In this document: piece by piece, positions 38,259-47,741 of the stretch
How the letters are laid out: each line of letters begins with the position of its first letter
Position numbering within the stretch: the first letter of the stretch is position 1
From: Lactobacillaceae bacterium
GTDB lineage: Bacteria > Bacillota > Bacilli > Lactobacillales > Lactobacillaceae
DNA: 64,000 nt
Reading direction: 5' to 3'
Assembly (NCBI GenBank): GCA_031289015.1
Contig: JAITQG010000044.1
Span: 1 to 64,000 of the forward strand
The notes under the pieces: model-generated
What the model saw: the letters and a program-made list of their open reading frames with translations, nothing else
Databases searched by the model: none
Told to the model about the DNA's origin: nothing
Translations under genes and position numbers: made by a program

Positions 38259-39083
38259 ATGAAACATTATATTATTAGTGACATCCATGGAAATTTTACC
38301 GACTTACAAAAATTTGATAATTACTTGACGGACGACGTGATCCCAGTCTTTTTAGGTGATTACTTCGATGATTTTGGCAAGACACAACCATTGCAAGTCC
38401 TAGATTATATTCGAGATAAAGTCGAGAACCACAATGGGATTGCTTTGTTGGGTAATCACGATGATTTTTGGTTACAAACGGTGGCTGGTGATGAACGTGG
38501 CTATCGAAATTGGCGACGCAACGGGGGCACGCAAACGTGGGAAGATCTCGGTATTCGTGATACATCATTTACTGGGGTGCGTGAATTTATTTTAGCTAAT
38601 TTGAGTGACTACACTGAGTTTTTGGCGAGTTTACCGCTGACATATAGTGATGCGCATCGCATTTATGTTCATGCGGGCTTAAATTGGCAGTACCCGCTTA
38701 GTGAACAAACGCGGGAAGATTTGCTGTGGATTCGAAACGATTACTACTACACCCTTGAAATGAATCAAATCATGAATAAATATCATTTTAACGCCCTGTT
38801 TCAAGCAGTCGGCCAGACAATTACGAGTACAGACTATGCATCCTTTAGGGAATCTCCTTTTCACGTTAATACGACGGGAAAGGTGATTGTTTCTGGGCAT
38901 ACGCCAACTTATTTGATTACTGGTGACCTCGCGATGCCAATTGTGAAGATGCAACACGATAGTTTAGATGTGCCACGGTATGTGATTGATGGGGGCAGTC
39001 CGTATCGGAGTTCTGCGCCTGAAGGTATTAATTTGTTAGGGTTGGATGATGAGGGCAACGAAATTCTTAATACCCGTTTTTAG
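38259..39083 (+). CDS. Calcineurin-like metallophosphoesterase
   Basis: YIISDIHGN, FLGDYFDDFG, LLGNHDDFW, VHAGLNW, SGHTPTY. Confidence 0.88.
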   Translation: MKHYIISDIHGNFTDLQKFDNYLTDDVIPVFLGDYFDDFGKTQPLQVLDYIRDKVENHNGIALLGNHDDFWLQTVAGDERGYRNWRRNGGTQTWEDLGIRDTSFTGVREFILANLSDYTEFLASLPLTYSDAHRIYVHAGLNWQYPLSEQTREDLLWIRNDYYYTLEMNQIMNKYHFNALFQAVGQTITSTDYASFRESPFHVNTTGKVIVSGHTPTYLITGDLAMPIVKMQHDSLDVPRYVIDGGSPYRSSAPEGINLLGLDDEGNEILNTRF

Positions 39084-39190
39084 TACAATTTAATCCTCAT
39101 GTAAACTTAAATCACATTATTACCAAAAAACTGACCGTAACCCGTATAATAGAATTATTATTAGAATTCGCTCATAAAAGGTGGTGCAAA

Positions 39191-40579
39191 ATGATTTTAT
39201 CTACATTACTGTCTGGTAAACGCTATGATTTCCAATCAGTAACCGCGGTTTTAGCTAAGGCCAATGAAGAAAAGTCTGGTGATCAACTGGCTGGCATTGC
39301 CGCGCAAAATTCATCTGAACGCGTGGCTGCTAAGCTCGTTTTAGCAAATTTAACACTAAACGATTTGTTTAACAATCCGGTTGTGGCTTACGAAGACGAT
39401 GAAGTGACCCGCAACATTATTGATCAAGTTGATATGGCGGTTTTTACCAAAATTAGCCGGTGGACCGTGGCTGAATTACGTGAATGGATCCTTGACCTAG
39501 CAACGACTAGTGACATGCTTAAGGAACTCTCAGCAGGGTTGACGGCAGAAATGATTGCGGCGGTCACAAAATTAATGTCTAACCTGGATTTGATTCAGGC
39601 CGCGGCGAAAATTACGGTGGAGAAAACGGCGAATACGACAATTGGGCGGCCGGGGACCTTCTCATCACGGTTGCAACCCAATCACCCAACTGACAATCCA
39701 GCGGGCATTCGCGCTAGCATGATGGAAGGGTTATCAATGGGAGCTGGTGATGCAGTTATTGGTGTGAATCCAGTGAATGACACCGTTGCTAGCGTGAGCC
39801 GCGTTATGCATACGTTGGCGGACTTTGTTGATGAGTGGCAGATTCCGACCCAGACGTGTGTCTTGGCGCACGTGACGACGCAGATGCAGGCCATTGAAGC
39901 AGGTGCTCCAGCTGGCTTGATCTTCCAATCAATCGCTGGGTCGCAAAAAGCTAATGAATCCTTTGGCATTAACCAAGCTTTGATTGCCGAAGCCAAGGCG
40001 TTGTCATTGACCACCCAGCAGGTCAAAGGCCCCAATGTCATGTATTTTGAGACGGGGCAGGGCGCTGAATTTTCGGCAAACGCGCATTTTGGGGCGGATC
40101 AATTGACCATGGAAGCGCGTTGTTACGGCTTTGCTAAGCAGTTTGATCCATTTTTGGTGAACACGGTCGTTGGCTTTATCGGGCCAGAATACTTGTATGA
40201 TGGTAAACAAGTGACGCGCGCCGGATTGGAAGACCATTTTATGGGCAAATTAACTGGCTTGTCGATGGGGTGTGATGTCTGTTATACCAATCATACCGTT
40301 GCCGATCAAAATGATGCTGAAAACTTGGCGTTGTTGTTAGCTAACGCGGGCTGCAATTTTATTATGGGCATTCCGCATGGTGATGATGTGATGCTCAATT
40401 ATCAAACGACTGGTTACCAAGAAACGGCGACCATTCGTGAATTGTTAGGGCGTACACCAATCGCTGAATTTGAAGCCTGGCTTGAAGACATGCACTTTAT
40501 GCAAGCTGGTCATTTAGCTGCTACGGCTGGGGATCTCAGTCAGTTTGCTGCACTTAAGTCAGGAGGTCGCCATGCGTAA
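39191..40579 (+). CDS. eutB: Ethanolamine ammonia-lyase large subunit
   Basis: RPGTFSSRLQPNHPTDNPAGIRASMMEGLSMGAGDAVIGVNPVND, CDVCYTNH. Confidence 0.93.
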   Translation: MILSTLLSGKRYDFQSVTAVLAKANEEKSGDQLAGIAAQNSSERVAAKLVLANLTLNDLFNNPVVAYEDDEVTRNIIDQVDMAVFTKISRWTVAELREWILDLATTSDMLKELSAGLTAEMIAAVTKLMSNLDLIQAAAKITVEKTANTTIGRPGTFSSRLQPNHPTDNPAGIRASMMEGLSMGAGDAVIGVNPVNDTVASVSRVMHTLADFVDEWQIPTQTCVLAHVTTQMQAIEAGAPAGLIFQSIAGSQKANESFGINQALIAEAKALSLTTQQVKGPNVMYFETGQGAEFSANAHFGADQLTMEARCYGFAKQFDPFLVNTVVGFIGPEYLYDGKQVTRAGLEDHFMGKLTGLSMGCDVCYTNHTVADQNDAENLALLLANAGCNFIMGIPHGDDVMLNYQTTGYQETATIRELLGRTPIAEFEAWLEDMHFMQAGHLAATAGDLSQFAALKSGGRHA

Positions 40580-41426
40580 TGAACAAGGATCTTTAAATCC
40601 CCGCAGTATTGCACCCAGTGTAATTGAAGACGCTGTTTTAGCCGATATTGAAGCTGTAAATTTACAGACAACCATCGGGCAAACAACCATCGCCAATCGG
40701 GCTGCATTGTTGAATGCTAAGGCGCAAACGCCCGCTCGGTTGGGCATGGGGCGCGCTGGGACACGCTACAAAACGGCCTCAATGCTGCGATTTTTAGCAG
40801 ATCATGCTTTAGCCAAAGATGCTGTTAACGGCCAAGTTTCCACTGATTTGGTGGCGCAAATGGGCTGGGTGAGCGTACAAACAACGGTCACAGATCAAAT
40901 TGAGTACATTAAGAATCCTCCCAAAGGTCGGCGGTTTAACGCTGAGACTCTGGAAAAATTAGGCAATGCGTTACCGCACAAGCCAACCATCCAAATCGTG
41001 GTTGGTGATGGATTATCTTCAGCAGCCATCGAAGCCAATGTCGCAAAGCTTTTGCCATTATTAAAAGCGACATTGAATAAGCGGGATTTAGACATTGATT
41101 TAACGGCGATTCCATTCGTTAAATTTGCGCGGGTTAACTCGCTGCATGAAATTGGCCAAGTGGTTGATGCACAAGTGGTTTGCATCTTGATTGGCGAACG
41201 CCCAGGCTTAATCACTGATGAATCAATGAGCGCTTATGTGGCTTACAATCCCAAGGTCGGGATGCCTGATTCTAACATGACAGTGATCTCAAACATTCAT
41301 GCGGGTGGTACGACGGTAGAAGAGGCGGCTGAACAATTGAGCGAATTATTTGCGAATATGTTGAAATATCAAACGGCCGGCTTGGAGTTAAAAGCGATCT
41401 TGCAAAGCACAGGAGAACGCGTATGA
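40572..41426 (+). CDS. eutC: Ethanolamine ammonia-lyase small subunit
   Basis: TPARLGMGRAGTRYKTASMLRFLADHA, VVGDGLSSAAIEAN, GERPGLITDESMSAY; overlaps eutB end. Confidence 0.93.
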   Translation: MRNEQGSLNPRSIAPSVIEDAVLADIEAVNLQTTIGQTTIANRAALLNAKAQTPARLGMGRAGTRYKTASMLRFLADHALAKDAVNGQVSTDLVAQMGWVSVQTTVTDQIEYIKNPPKGRRFNAETLEKLGNALPHKPTIQIVVGDGLSSAAIEANVAKLLPLLKATLNKRDLDIDLTAIPFVKFARVNSLHEIGQVVDAQVVCILIGERPGLITDESMSAYVAYNPKVGMPDSNMTVISNIHAGGTTVEEAAEQLSELFANMLKYQTAGLELKAILQSTGERV

Positions 41427-41545
41427 TGATTGCTGGCATACAGCGACTAGTTTTTTTTAATTAATGTTATATACTTTATTGGCAGGCCTTTTCTTGCAAC
41501 AACTAGTCTGAAAATATAAGAAGTTAATCAAGGGAGTTAGTATAA

Positions 41546-42505
41546 ATGGAGCGGGCTCGAGTCGAGTGGGTGGATGTAGCTAAAGGGATTGCGATTTTGC
41601 TAGTCGTTTATGGCCACGTAATCTTAGGCCTAAATGATGCAACACTCTGGGATACACCAAATTATCACTTTCAATACAGCGTTGTGTATGGTTTCCATAT
41701 GCCATTATTTTTCTTATTAAGTGGCTTATTTATCAATAATTGGGTTAATCGGCCCTTTAAACAAGCAATTTCACAAAAAGCATATCGCTTACTGATTCCA
41801 TATGTGGTGTGGAGCCTAATTCAAGGCAGCGTCATGATCCTGCTGTCTGGTTCGACGAATTCGCACAACGGGTGGGGGTTATTAGCGCAGATTCCGACAA
41901 CCCCCTTTAGTCAATTTTGGTATCTCTATGATTTGTTCGTCTTATTTATAGTGTATTACGGGCTGAGAAGGGGCATCAAATTATCAGATAAATGGATTTT
42001 ATTGTTGGCACTAATTATCGCGCCATTTGCACCTTACATGGCATTGTGGCAATTATTTAGAATTGGTTATTATTTATTTTTCTTTGTGCTAGGCATGTTC
42101 GTTTGGCAACACAAAGCCATGCTCAGCAAAATACCGCTAAGCATGGCAACGTTAGGTTTTATTGGCGTCAATGTTCTTTATTTTCACATACGATTGCCAC
42201 AATTTCCACGGTCAGTCGTGGGTATCTTAGTAGCACTCGTCGGCATTGTATTTGTGTTAGCATTATCCAATAAACTGCACAGTAAGTGGCTAGCCTTGAT
42301 TGGGCGGTTATCCTTGCCAATTTATTTAATGCATATCTTAGCCACGGCAGGCACCAGAATTTTGCTGATGAAATTAGGTATGATCAATGTTGAACTGCAA
42401 CTGCTGAGTGGCATGCTTGCGGGGGTATTGTTGCCATTGCTTGCTTATTGGTTATGGCAACGGGTTACAATCGTTTGGCACAATCGGCGGATAGTGGAAC
42501 ATTAA
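41546..42505 (+). CDS. Acyltransferase 3 family membrane protein
   Basis: RVEWVDVAKGIAILLVVYGHV, FHMPLFFLLSGLF; ~10 TM. Confidence 0.85.
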   Translation: MERARVEWVDVAKGIAILLVVYGHVILGLNDATLWDTPNYHFQYSVVYGFHMPLFFLLSGLFINNWVNRPFKQAISQKAYRLLIPYVVWSLIQGSVMILLSGSTNSHNGWGLLAQIPTTPFSQFWYLYDLFVLFIVYYGLRRGIKLSDKWILLLALIIAPFAPYMALWQLFRIGYYLFFFVLGMFVWQHKAMLSKIPLSMATLGFIGVNVLYFHIRLPQFPRSVVGILVALVGIVFVLALSNKLHSKWLALIGRLSLPIYLMHILATAGTRILLMKLGMINVELQLLSGMLAGVLLPLLAYWLWQRVTIVWHNRRIVEH

Positions 42506-42560
42506 ATAAAAATTTAGCATACAAAGTCAAATGCCGGTTGTGTCGGTGTTTGACTTTTTT

Positions 42561-42581
42561 TGGTAAAGACCTGGTAAAGAC
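42561..42581. repeat. 11-bp tandem repeat (tggtaaagacc tggtaaagac) directly left of dif
   Basis: Copies at 42561-42570 and 42572-42581. Confidence 0.8.
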
Positions 42582-42582
42582 A

Positions 42583-42610
42583 ACTCATGATAATATATAT
42601 TATGTAAACT
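42583..42610. other. dif: Putative dif site (XerC/XerD chromosome dimer resolution site)
   Basis: ACTCATGATAATATATATTATGTAAACT; 23/28 identical to B. subtilis dif ACTTCCTAGAATATATATTATGTAAACT with an unbroken 19-bp right part; gene polarity flips here. Confidence 0.85.
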
Positions 42611-42611
42611 A

Positions 42612-42647
42612 GAATATTGTCAAATATTGTGATATTCAAATATTGAC
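42612..42647. repeat. AT-rich short direct repeats right of dif (gaatattg, then tcaaatattg x2)
   Basis: tcaaatattg at 42620-42629 and 42636-42645. Confidence 0.7.
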
Positions 42648-42660
42648 CAATCAATGCATC

Positions 42661-42698
42661 AAAAAATGCTGGTATGTAGCTTCATACCAGCATTTTAA
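42661..42698. terminator. Bidirectional Rho-independent terminator
   Basis: aaaatgctggtatg tagctt cataccagcatttt. Confidence 0.85.
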
Positions 42699-42703
42699 TT
42701 TGT

Positions 42704-43096
42704 TTAACAACCCGTTGCATTACCAACTTCAGCTGCTTGTGTTAAATCTTGATCAGTTAAATCACGCAAACCCATTGTTGAATCAATTACGCCAGATTGA
42801 CCAGCTAATGCGTATCGTAAGTATTTATCACAATCAACCGTTAATTGCAGATCCAATTGATTCTTGCTGTAACCTTTAATATATACTGAACTGAAATTAG
42901 ACTCAATTTGTGTATCAAAATCAGCTGGCAATTGCTGTTTATCCACAATAATTAAGTTAAAAGCCACATCTAGCGAACACACACTAAACTTTGAAAACGG
43001 TCCAACACCATCATCAAAATCTAACACAATCACCGAGTTAGCATGTAATTTTGGTGCAATTCGTGTTACAGCGTTTTCTGAAAATGTAATATTCAT
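42704..43096 (-). CDS. HesB/YqkB-like protein (paralog of 1457-1825)
   Basis: MNITFSENAVTRIAPKL..VLDFDDGVGPFSK..YIKGYSKN..LAGQSGVIDSTMGLRD. Confidence 0.75.
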   Translation of the reverse strand: MNITFSENAVTRIAPKLHANSVIVLDFDDGVGPFSKFSVCSLDVAFNLIIVDKQQLPADFDTQIESNFSSVYIKGYSKNQLDLQLTVDCDKYLRYALAGQSGVIDSTMGLRDLTDQDLTQAAEVGNATGC

Positions 43097-43193
43097 CTTA
43101 AAGTACCTCTTTTCATTAACTCAATTATACCACTGTTTTAGCCCGGCAATTCAGTTAACTAACAGTCTTAGTTAGCTGCACTGGCACATATTG

Positions 43194-44420
43194 TTACTTA
43201 ACCGTCTTGATTTGATACACGAGCCACCCACCAATTAATTCGATCACCGCCGCAGCAATAAATAAGGCGGTATAGTTGTTTGGCCCAGCAATTGCTAAGA
43301 ATAATGGCGCAATGGCTGGTGCAACTGATTGGGGCAAGGTTGCTGAAATGTTAGCAATCCCCAACCACTTCCCTGTTTGCTGCTGATCTGGTAAGACCAA
43401 CGTTGTAATCGCATACGCTAGTGTCCCAATCACCCCTTGTGCCCAGCCTAACATGACGACAACGACGATCAGCACGGCAAAACTGTTGAAGAAGGCTAAG
43501 ACTAATGTTGCTAATGAAAATAGGATGGCTGAAACCAGCAAAAAGATTTTTCGGCGGCCATATTTATCAGACAAAACGCCCGACAATACGTTCCCTAACA
43601 CCCCTAATGCCCCACCGACAATCGTAATAATCACAATCATCGCGGCGGTTTTGCTGCGTGACCAGCCCAGTTGATCTTGCATAAAATAAACTTGATAACT
43701 AGTGACTAAACCGGTCCCAACTAATAACATAAAACGGGCCAGCAAACTTTTGGTATAATCAAGACTTTTAAACGGATTGAATGAAAAACTGGCCAAAACT
43801 TGGTGCACAATGGCTTCTTTTTTTACTTGCGTGGTTGATGGAGTATCTGACATGCTGAAGCCAAATAGCAAAACTAAGACGCCACCCACGACTGCTGGTA
43901 CGCCAAAGCTCAAAATTGGTTGTTGATTGAAGGCTGACGCGAGACTTACGCCGATTAAGACGCCTAAGGTCCCGCCTAAGCCTTGCGCGGCGGCGGCAGT
44001 GCCCCGGAAGTCTTCAGCCACTTGATCAGCAATGACGGCGCTTAACGCGGATAAAGCGATATTATAGGTGATTTGCACCAAAATCCACACCACAGCAATT
44101 ACCCAGATTGTAGTAAACAACGGTAAAATTAATAATAAGCTGGTGGCCAAGATGGTTCCGATGATAATAAAGCCTCGCCGGCGACCTAATTTAAGCGTGG
44201 AACGATCGGATAGGCGGCCAAAAATGGGGTTACTAATCAAGGCGGCAAATGCCCCAGTGCCCAAAATTACCGACAAGATGGCGGTTTTATTCGTGGGCTG
44301 TAAATCACCAATCCGTAGCGCTAAAGTCACAGTAATTGGTGATAATAAGGCCATAAAGGCGCCTAAATAAGCTAATCCATAGAAAAGCAGCCATTTTAAG
44401 GTGGGTTTGATTTGCATCAT
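43194..44420 (-). CDS. MFS transporter, probably sugar-type
   Basis: 12 TM; NPIFGRLSDRSTLKLGRRR; operonic with GH1. Confidence 0.85.
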   Translation of the reverse strand: MMQIKPTLKWLLFYGLAYLGAFMALLSPITVTLALRIGDLQPTNKTAILSVILGTGAFAALISNPIFGRLSDRSTLKLGRRRGFIIIGTILATSLLLILPLFTTIWVIAVVWILVQITYNIALSALSAVIADQVAEDFRGTAAAAQGLGGTLGVLIGVSLASAFNQQPILSFGVPAVVGGVLVLLFGFSMSDTPSTTQVKKEAIVHQVLASFSFNPFKSLDYTKSLLARFMLLVGTGLVTSYQVYFMQDQLGWSRSKTAAMIVIITIVGGALGVLGNVLSGVLSDKYGRRKIFLLVSAILFSLATLVLAFFNSFAVLIVVVVMLGWAQGVIGTLAYAITTLVLPDQQQTGKWLGIANISATLPQSVAPAIAPLFLAIAGPNNYTALFIAAAVIELIGGWLVYQIKTVK

Positions 44421-44427
44421 GCTTCAC

Positions 44428-45684
44428 TTACTTTCCTTGTTGAGCTGCAATAAAGGTCGCATACCAGCGGGCACTTGGGCGAATTTCACGCGCGTTATCG
44501 TGTTGCCGATCAACGGCAATTAAGCCAAATTTAGGCCAAAAGCCCTTATCCCATTCAAAATTATCAAAGGCTGACCAGTGTAAATAACCCACTATTTCCA
44601 CCCCATGCTCCATGGCCGTGTGCAAGCTAGTAAAGGTTTGTTCCAACCACCATTGGCGATCGGAATCATCCGCATCAGCGAGCCCATTTTCCGTAATTAA
44701 AATTGGCAAGTGATACTTGGCATAGAGTTGTTCCAAAATTAAATTGATTTGCCCAGGGCGCATATCCCAACCTAAATCGTTAATTTTGGTATTCGGATTT
44801 TGCACTTGCCCAGCAATAAACGTATCTGTGTTATACCAATTAACCCCTAAGAAATCCATGTATTTATAGGTTTGACGCAAGAAAAAGCTATCACGTTGGA
44901 ATGTATTCCAGGCTAACGCGAATTTCGTATTTAACTTGGTATCACCCGCATACTGACTCGAGGTATTATGGGCAACGGAGACTTGAAATGCCGGCTTGAT
45001 TTCTTTGGCGATTTTATAGGCATGTTGATGCGCCCAGACGAGGTTTTGCGCCACCCAGGTCCCTTTGACAAAATTAGTTTGATTCGGCACCCATTCACCA
45101 GCTATGTAGCTCATAAACGTGTAGACATTCCATTCATTGAGCGTCAAAATCATGTCGACGTCAGCTTGGAGTTCCGTTAACACAAAGCGGACGAAACGAT
45201 CCCAGTATTTCAAATTGGCTTTGTGTTCAAAAGCGCCTTTATCAGTGAACCAAGTCGGCATTGTCCAGTGCCACAATGACAAAACGGGTTTGATGCCATG
45301 TGCCTTTAAACTATGCAAATACGTTTTTAGATACGCAATTTCAGCTTGGTCAAATTGGCCTTCAACGGGCTCAATCCGGGCCCATTCAACCGAAAAACGA
45401 AAGGCATTAAAATTAAGTTCCGCTAACAAATCAAAATCAGTGGCATAATGCTTACGATGTTCAATTCCGGTGCCTGCCACATAATTTGTTTGATCCTTGG
45501 CCTCAGCTAAAAAAGCCTGATAGCCAGGATTAACTGGCGCAAAGGCTGTTTCGTAATTAGCGGCAAGTTGGTTAGCATTCTCAACTTCCCAGGCATGCCA
45601 TTGAGTATTATCGGCGCCATCAGTTTGATAGGTTGCAATTGATGCACCCCACAAAAAATCGGCTGGAAATTTGACTTGTTCCAT
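44428..45684 (-). CDS. Glycoside hydrolase family 1 (beta-glycosidase)
   Basis: FPADFLWGASIATYQTDGA, TLNEWN acid/base region, ITENGLAD nucleophile, GYLHWSAFDNFEW. Confidence 0.88.
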   Translation of the reverse strand: MEQVKFPADFLWGASIATYQTDGADNTQWHAWEVENANQLAANYETAFAPVNPGYQAFLAEAKDQTNYVAGTGIEHRKHYATDFDLLAELNFNAFRFSVEWARIEPVEGQFDQAEIAYLKTYLHSLKAHGIKPVLSLWHWTMPTWFTDKGAFEHKANLKYWDRFVRFVLTELQADVDMILTLNEWNVYTFMSYIAGEWVPNQTNFVKGTWVAQNLVWAHQHAYKIAKEIKPAFQVSVAHNTSSQYAGDTKLNTKFALAWNTFQRDSFFLRQTYKYMDFLGVNWYNTDTFIAGQVQNPNTKINDLGWDMRPGQINLILEQLYAKYHLPILITENGLADADDSDRQWWLEQTFTSLHTAMEHGVEIVGYLHWSAFDNFEWDKGFWPKFGLIAVDRQHDNAREIRPSARWYATFIAAQQGK

Positions 45685-45706
45685 CTTGTATCCCCCTACA
45701 AAGAAA

Positions 45707-46660
45707 TTAAACTAGTTGCTTTTCGGCCTCTAAAATCGCGCTACGATAATAATATCCATTTCGAACAAGTGCGCCAAGGCGGTTTGAGCCCGCCGCTAAA
45801 GCCGTATAATCGGTGTCATGCAAATCAGCTAAGGCTAAGTCAATGTCGGTCAATTCATTAATCAAAATTCCGGCATTAGCAGCTTCGATTGTTGGTGCAA
45901 TCGCGGCCTTCGCATTGACAAACAACGGAATCCCCGCGGCCAAAAACATTGAGACTTTGTGTGAGAGATTCAATGTTTGATAATTAGCAAAATCACCATC
46001 ACCAGAATCCACGTCAAACGCCAAACCAAAGCCGTATGTTAATAGTTTTGGCATCCGATTGGGGTGCATATACCCAACATATTGGACGTTTTGACTTTGG
46101 AAGTGCACACCCTCTAAATCTTGTTCACGCGCATACACGTCCAACGCTGATTTATTAGGCCAATTGACCACATACGGTGCCTTGTATGGTGAACCAGCGA
46201 AAATCACGGTCTTCTCAAAGGTTGGTGCATTGATTGGTTCTGACACCAAATAATCGTGCAAGCCCAATTCAACTGTGGGTGTTTCCATCCCATCAGCCCT
46301 TAATTGGTCAGTCATATGCGTCGTGAGTGAAATGACAAAATCAGCCCCATTCAAACTGGCGATGATGGCATCCCGATCAGCATCTGGATAACGCAAATAA
46401 TCAATATTCAACGTAATCATAATGACCCGGGCACCCGCATCTTTAATGTGTTGAATACGTACTAAGTCTAAATCCTCACTCCCCTTTTCAGATGGATATG
46501 GATATAAGATAATATCGCCGGGTTCAAAGACGGTTTCTAACACAAAATCAACCGGTAATTTTGCATAATCTAAATCACTGGCTAATTGAACAATATCTTC
46601 ACGGACCTTACCTGAAGTCATTAACTTGTGAGATGGTGCGTGTAGCACATATTTTTGCAT
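45707..46660 (-). CDS. Putative Gtf3-like GT-B glycosyltransferase
   Basis: GDIILYPYPS.., FAGSPYK, YGFGLAFD, NLSHKVSMFLAAGIPLFVNAKAAIA, ANAGILI; ATG at 46660. Confidence 0.6.
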   Translation of the reverse strand: MQKYVLHAPSHKLMTSGKVREDIVQLASDLDYAKLPVDFVLETVFEPGDIILYPYPSEKGSEDLDLVRIQHIKDAGARVIMITLNIDYLRYPDADRDAIIASLNGADFVISLTTHMTDQLRADGMETPTVELGLHDYLVSEPINAPTFEKTVIFAGSPYKAPYVVNWPNKSALDVYAREQDLEGVHFQSQNVQYVGYMHPNRMPKLLTYGFGLAFDVDSGDGDFANYQTLNLSHKVSMFLAAGIPLFVNAKAAIAPTIEAANAGILINELTDIDLALADLHDTDYTALAAGSNRLGALVRNGYYYRSAILEAEKQLV

Positions 46661-46887
46661 GATTGCATGCTCCTTGCTAGTATATTTAACGTTGGTGATG
46701 CCCCGTACAGACGGTATTTCACACATTGCTTTGTTACTTAATTATACTCCAGATAAGCAGATTAATTGTTACTTTTTAGCGGATATTATCGCAATAACTG
46801 TTGACCGCATAAGTAATGGCTTAGCATTGGCAAACCAATTTATAAACGCTATACTAGAACTACTAAAGTAAATTCAAGGAGTTTTTC

Positions 46888-47301
46888 ATGTCTCAACAAA
46901 CTCATAATGTTTTCGCATTAACTGTCTTACGCGATCGTGTCTTGCCCGATCTTTTCAAAGATGATTTAGCAGAAATATCATATTGGGCTGGCAAAAGCTT
47001 GGCGCGTGAAATTGAGTTAAGCGGGATTGCAGCCATTATCACGTTCTTTACCGATGCCGGTTTTGGTGATTTAACGATTGAAGTCCAAAAAAACACCTCG
47101 CAAAAATGGCAATTAGCTGGGCCCATTGTGAAAACCCGCTTAGCTGAAAATCCTAATGCCAACTTTGCCCTAGAAGCCGGCTTTTTGGCCCAACAAACGG
47201 AGCAACAATTAGGCTTTGGGGCTGAAACTCAAACCGAAATTGGTAAGAATGGCGTGACCTTTACCGTTGTCACGGCAGCCGCCGGAACCCTCCACGAATA
47301 A
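46888..47301 (+). CDS. DUF2507 (YslB-like) protein
   Basis: ISYWAGKSLAREI..FFTDAGFGDLTIEVQK..FALEAGFLAQQTEQQLG. Confidence 0.75.
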   Translation: MSQQTHNVFALTVLRDRVLPDLFKDDLAEISYWAGKSLAREIELSGIAAIITFFTDAGFGDLTIEVQKNTSQKWQLAGPIVKTRLAENPNANFALEAGFLAQQTEQQLGFGAETQTEIGKNGVTFTVVTAAAGTLHE

Positions 47302-47367
47302 TGTAACCAAAAATCCCCCAACCAATGTGTTGAGGGATTTTTATGTGTTTTCATTATTATCAAACAA

Positions 47368-47700
47368 TTATACAGCGGCAATCCATTCGCTAACGTCTTT
47401 GGGATTTAATCGTTCGCCATTACCAATGTGGCGCACCAATTCACCATCTTCAAACAAAACGAAGGCTGGGATTCCCCGCAAGCCATACGTCTTGGCAATT
47501 TCAATATTTTCATCGCGATCAGCATCGACCCAAGTCAAACCTTTTTGCTCAACGGCCGTCTTATAATCACCAACAAAGGGCTTGATAGCTTTACAATCGC
47601 CACACCAATCCGCAGTCAAAAACATCACTTGCTTACCAGGTTGCTTAATTTGTGCGTTTACATATGCATCTGGGTGCACTTGTGCTTCATAAAATTCCAT
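47368..47700 (-). CDS. Thioredoxin-family protein (WCGDC active site)
   Basis: VMFLTADWCGDCKAIKPF, GLRGIPAFVLFEDG. Confidence 0.9.
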   Translation of the reverse strand: MEFYEAQVHPDAYVNAQIKQPGKQVMFLTADWCGDCKAIKPFVGDYKTAVEQKGLTWVDADRDENIEIAKTYGLRGIPAFVLFEDGELVRHIGNGERLNPKDVSEWIAAV

Positions 47701-47741
47701 CTTAATTCATCCTCACTTGTATTTAAAATTTGCTTCAATAA

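Noticed and set aside
42541-42582. CtsR operator reading of ggtaaagacctggtaaagac
   Set aside because: CtsR sites need GGTCAAA heptads; this is GGTAAAGAC and is not upstream of any gene on either side.
42590-42698. Small RNA gene between the dif region and the bidirectional terminator
   Set aside because: A terminator exists, but no convincing -35/-10 pair was found; the TAATATATATTAT sequence is better explained by dif.
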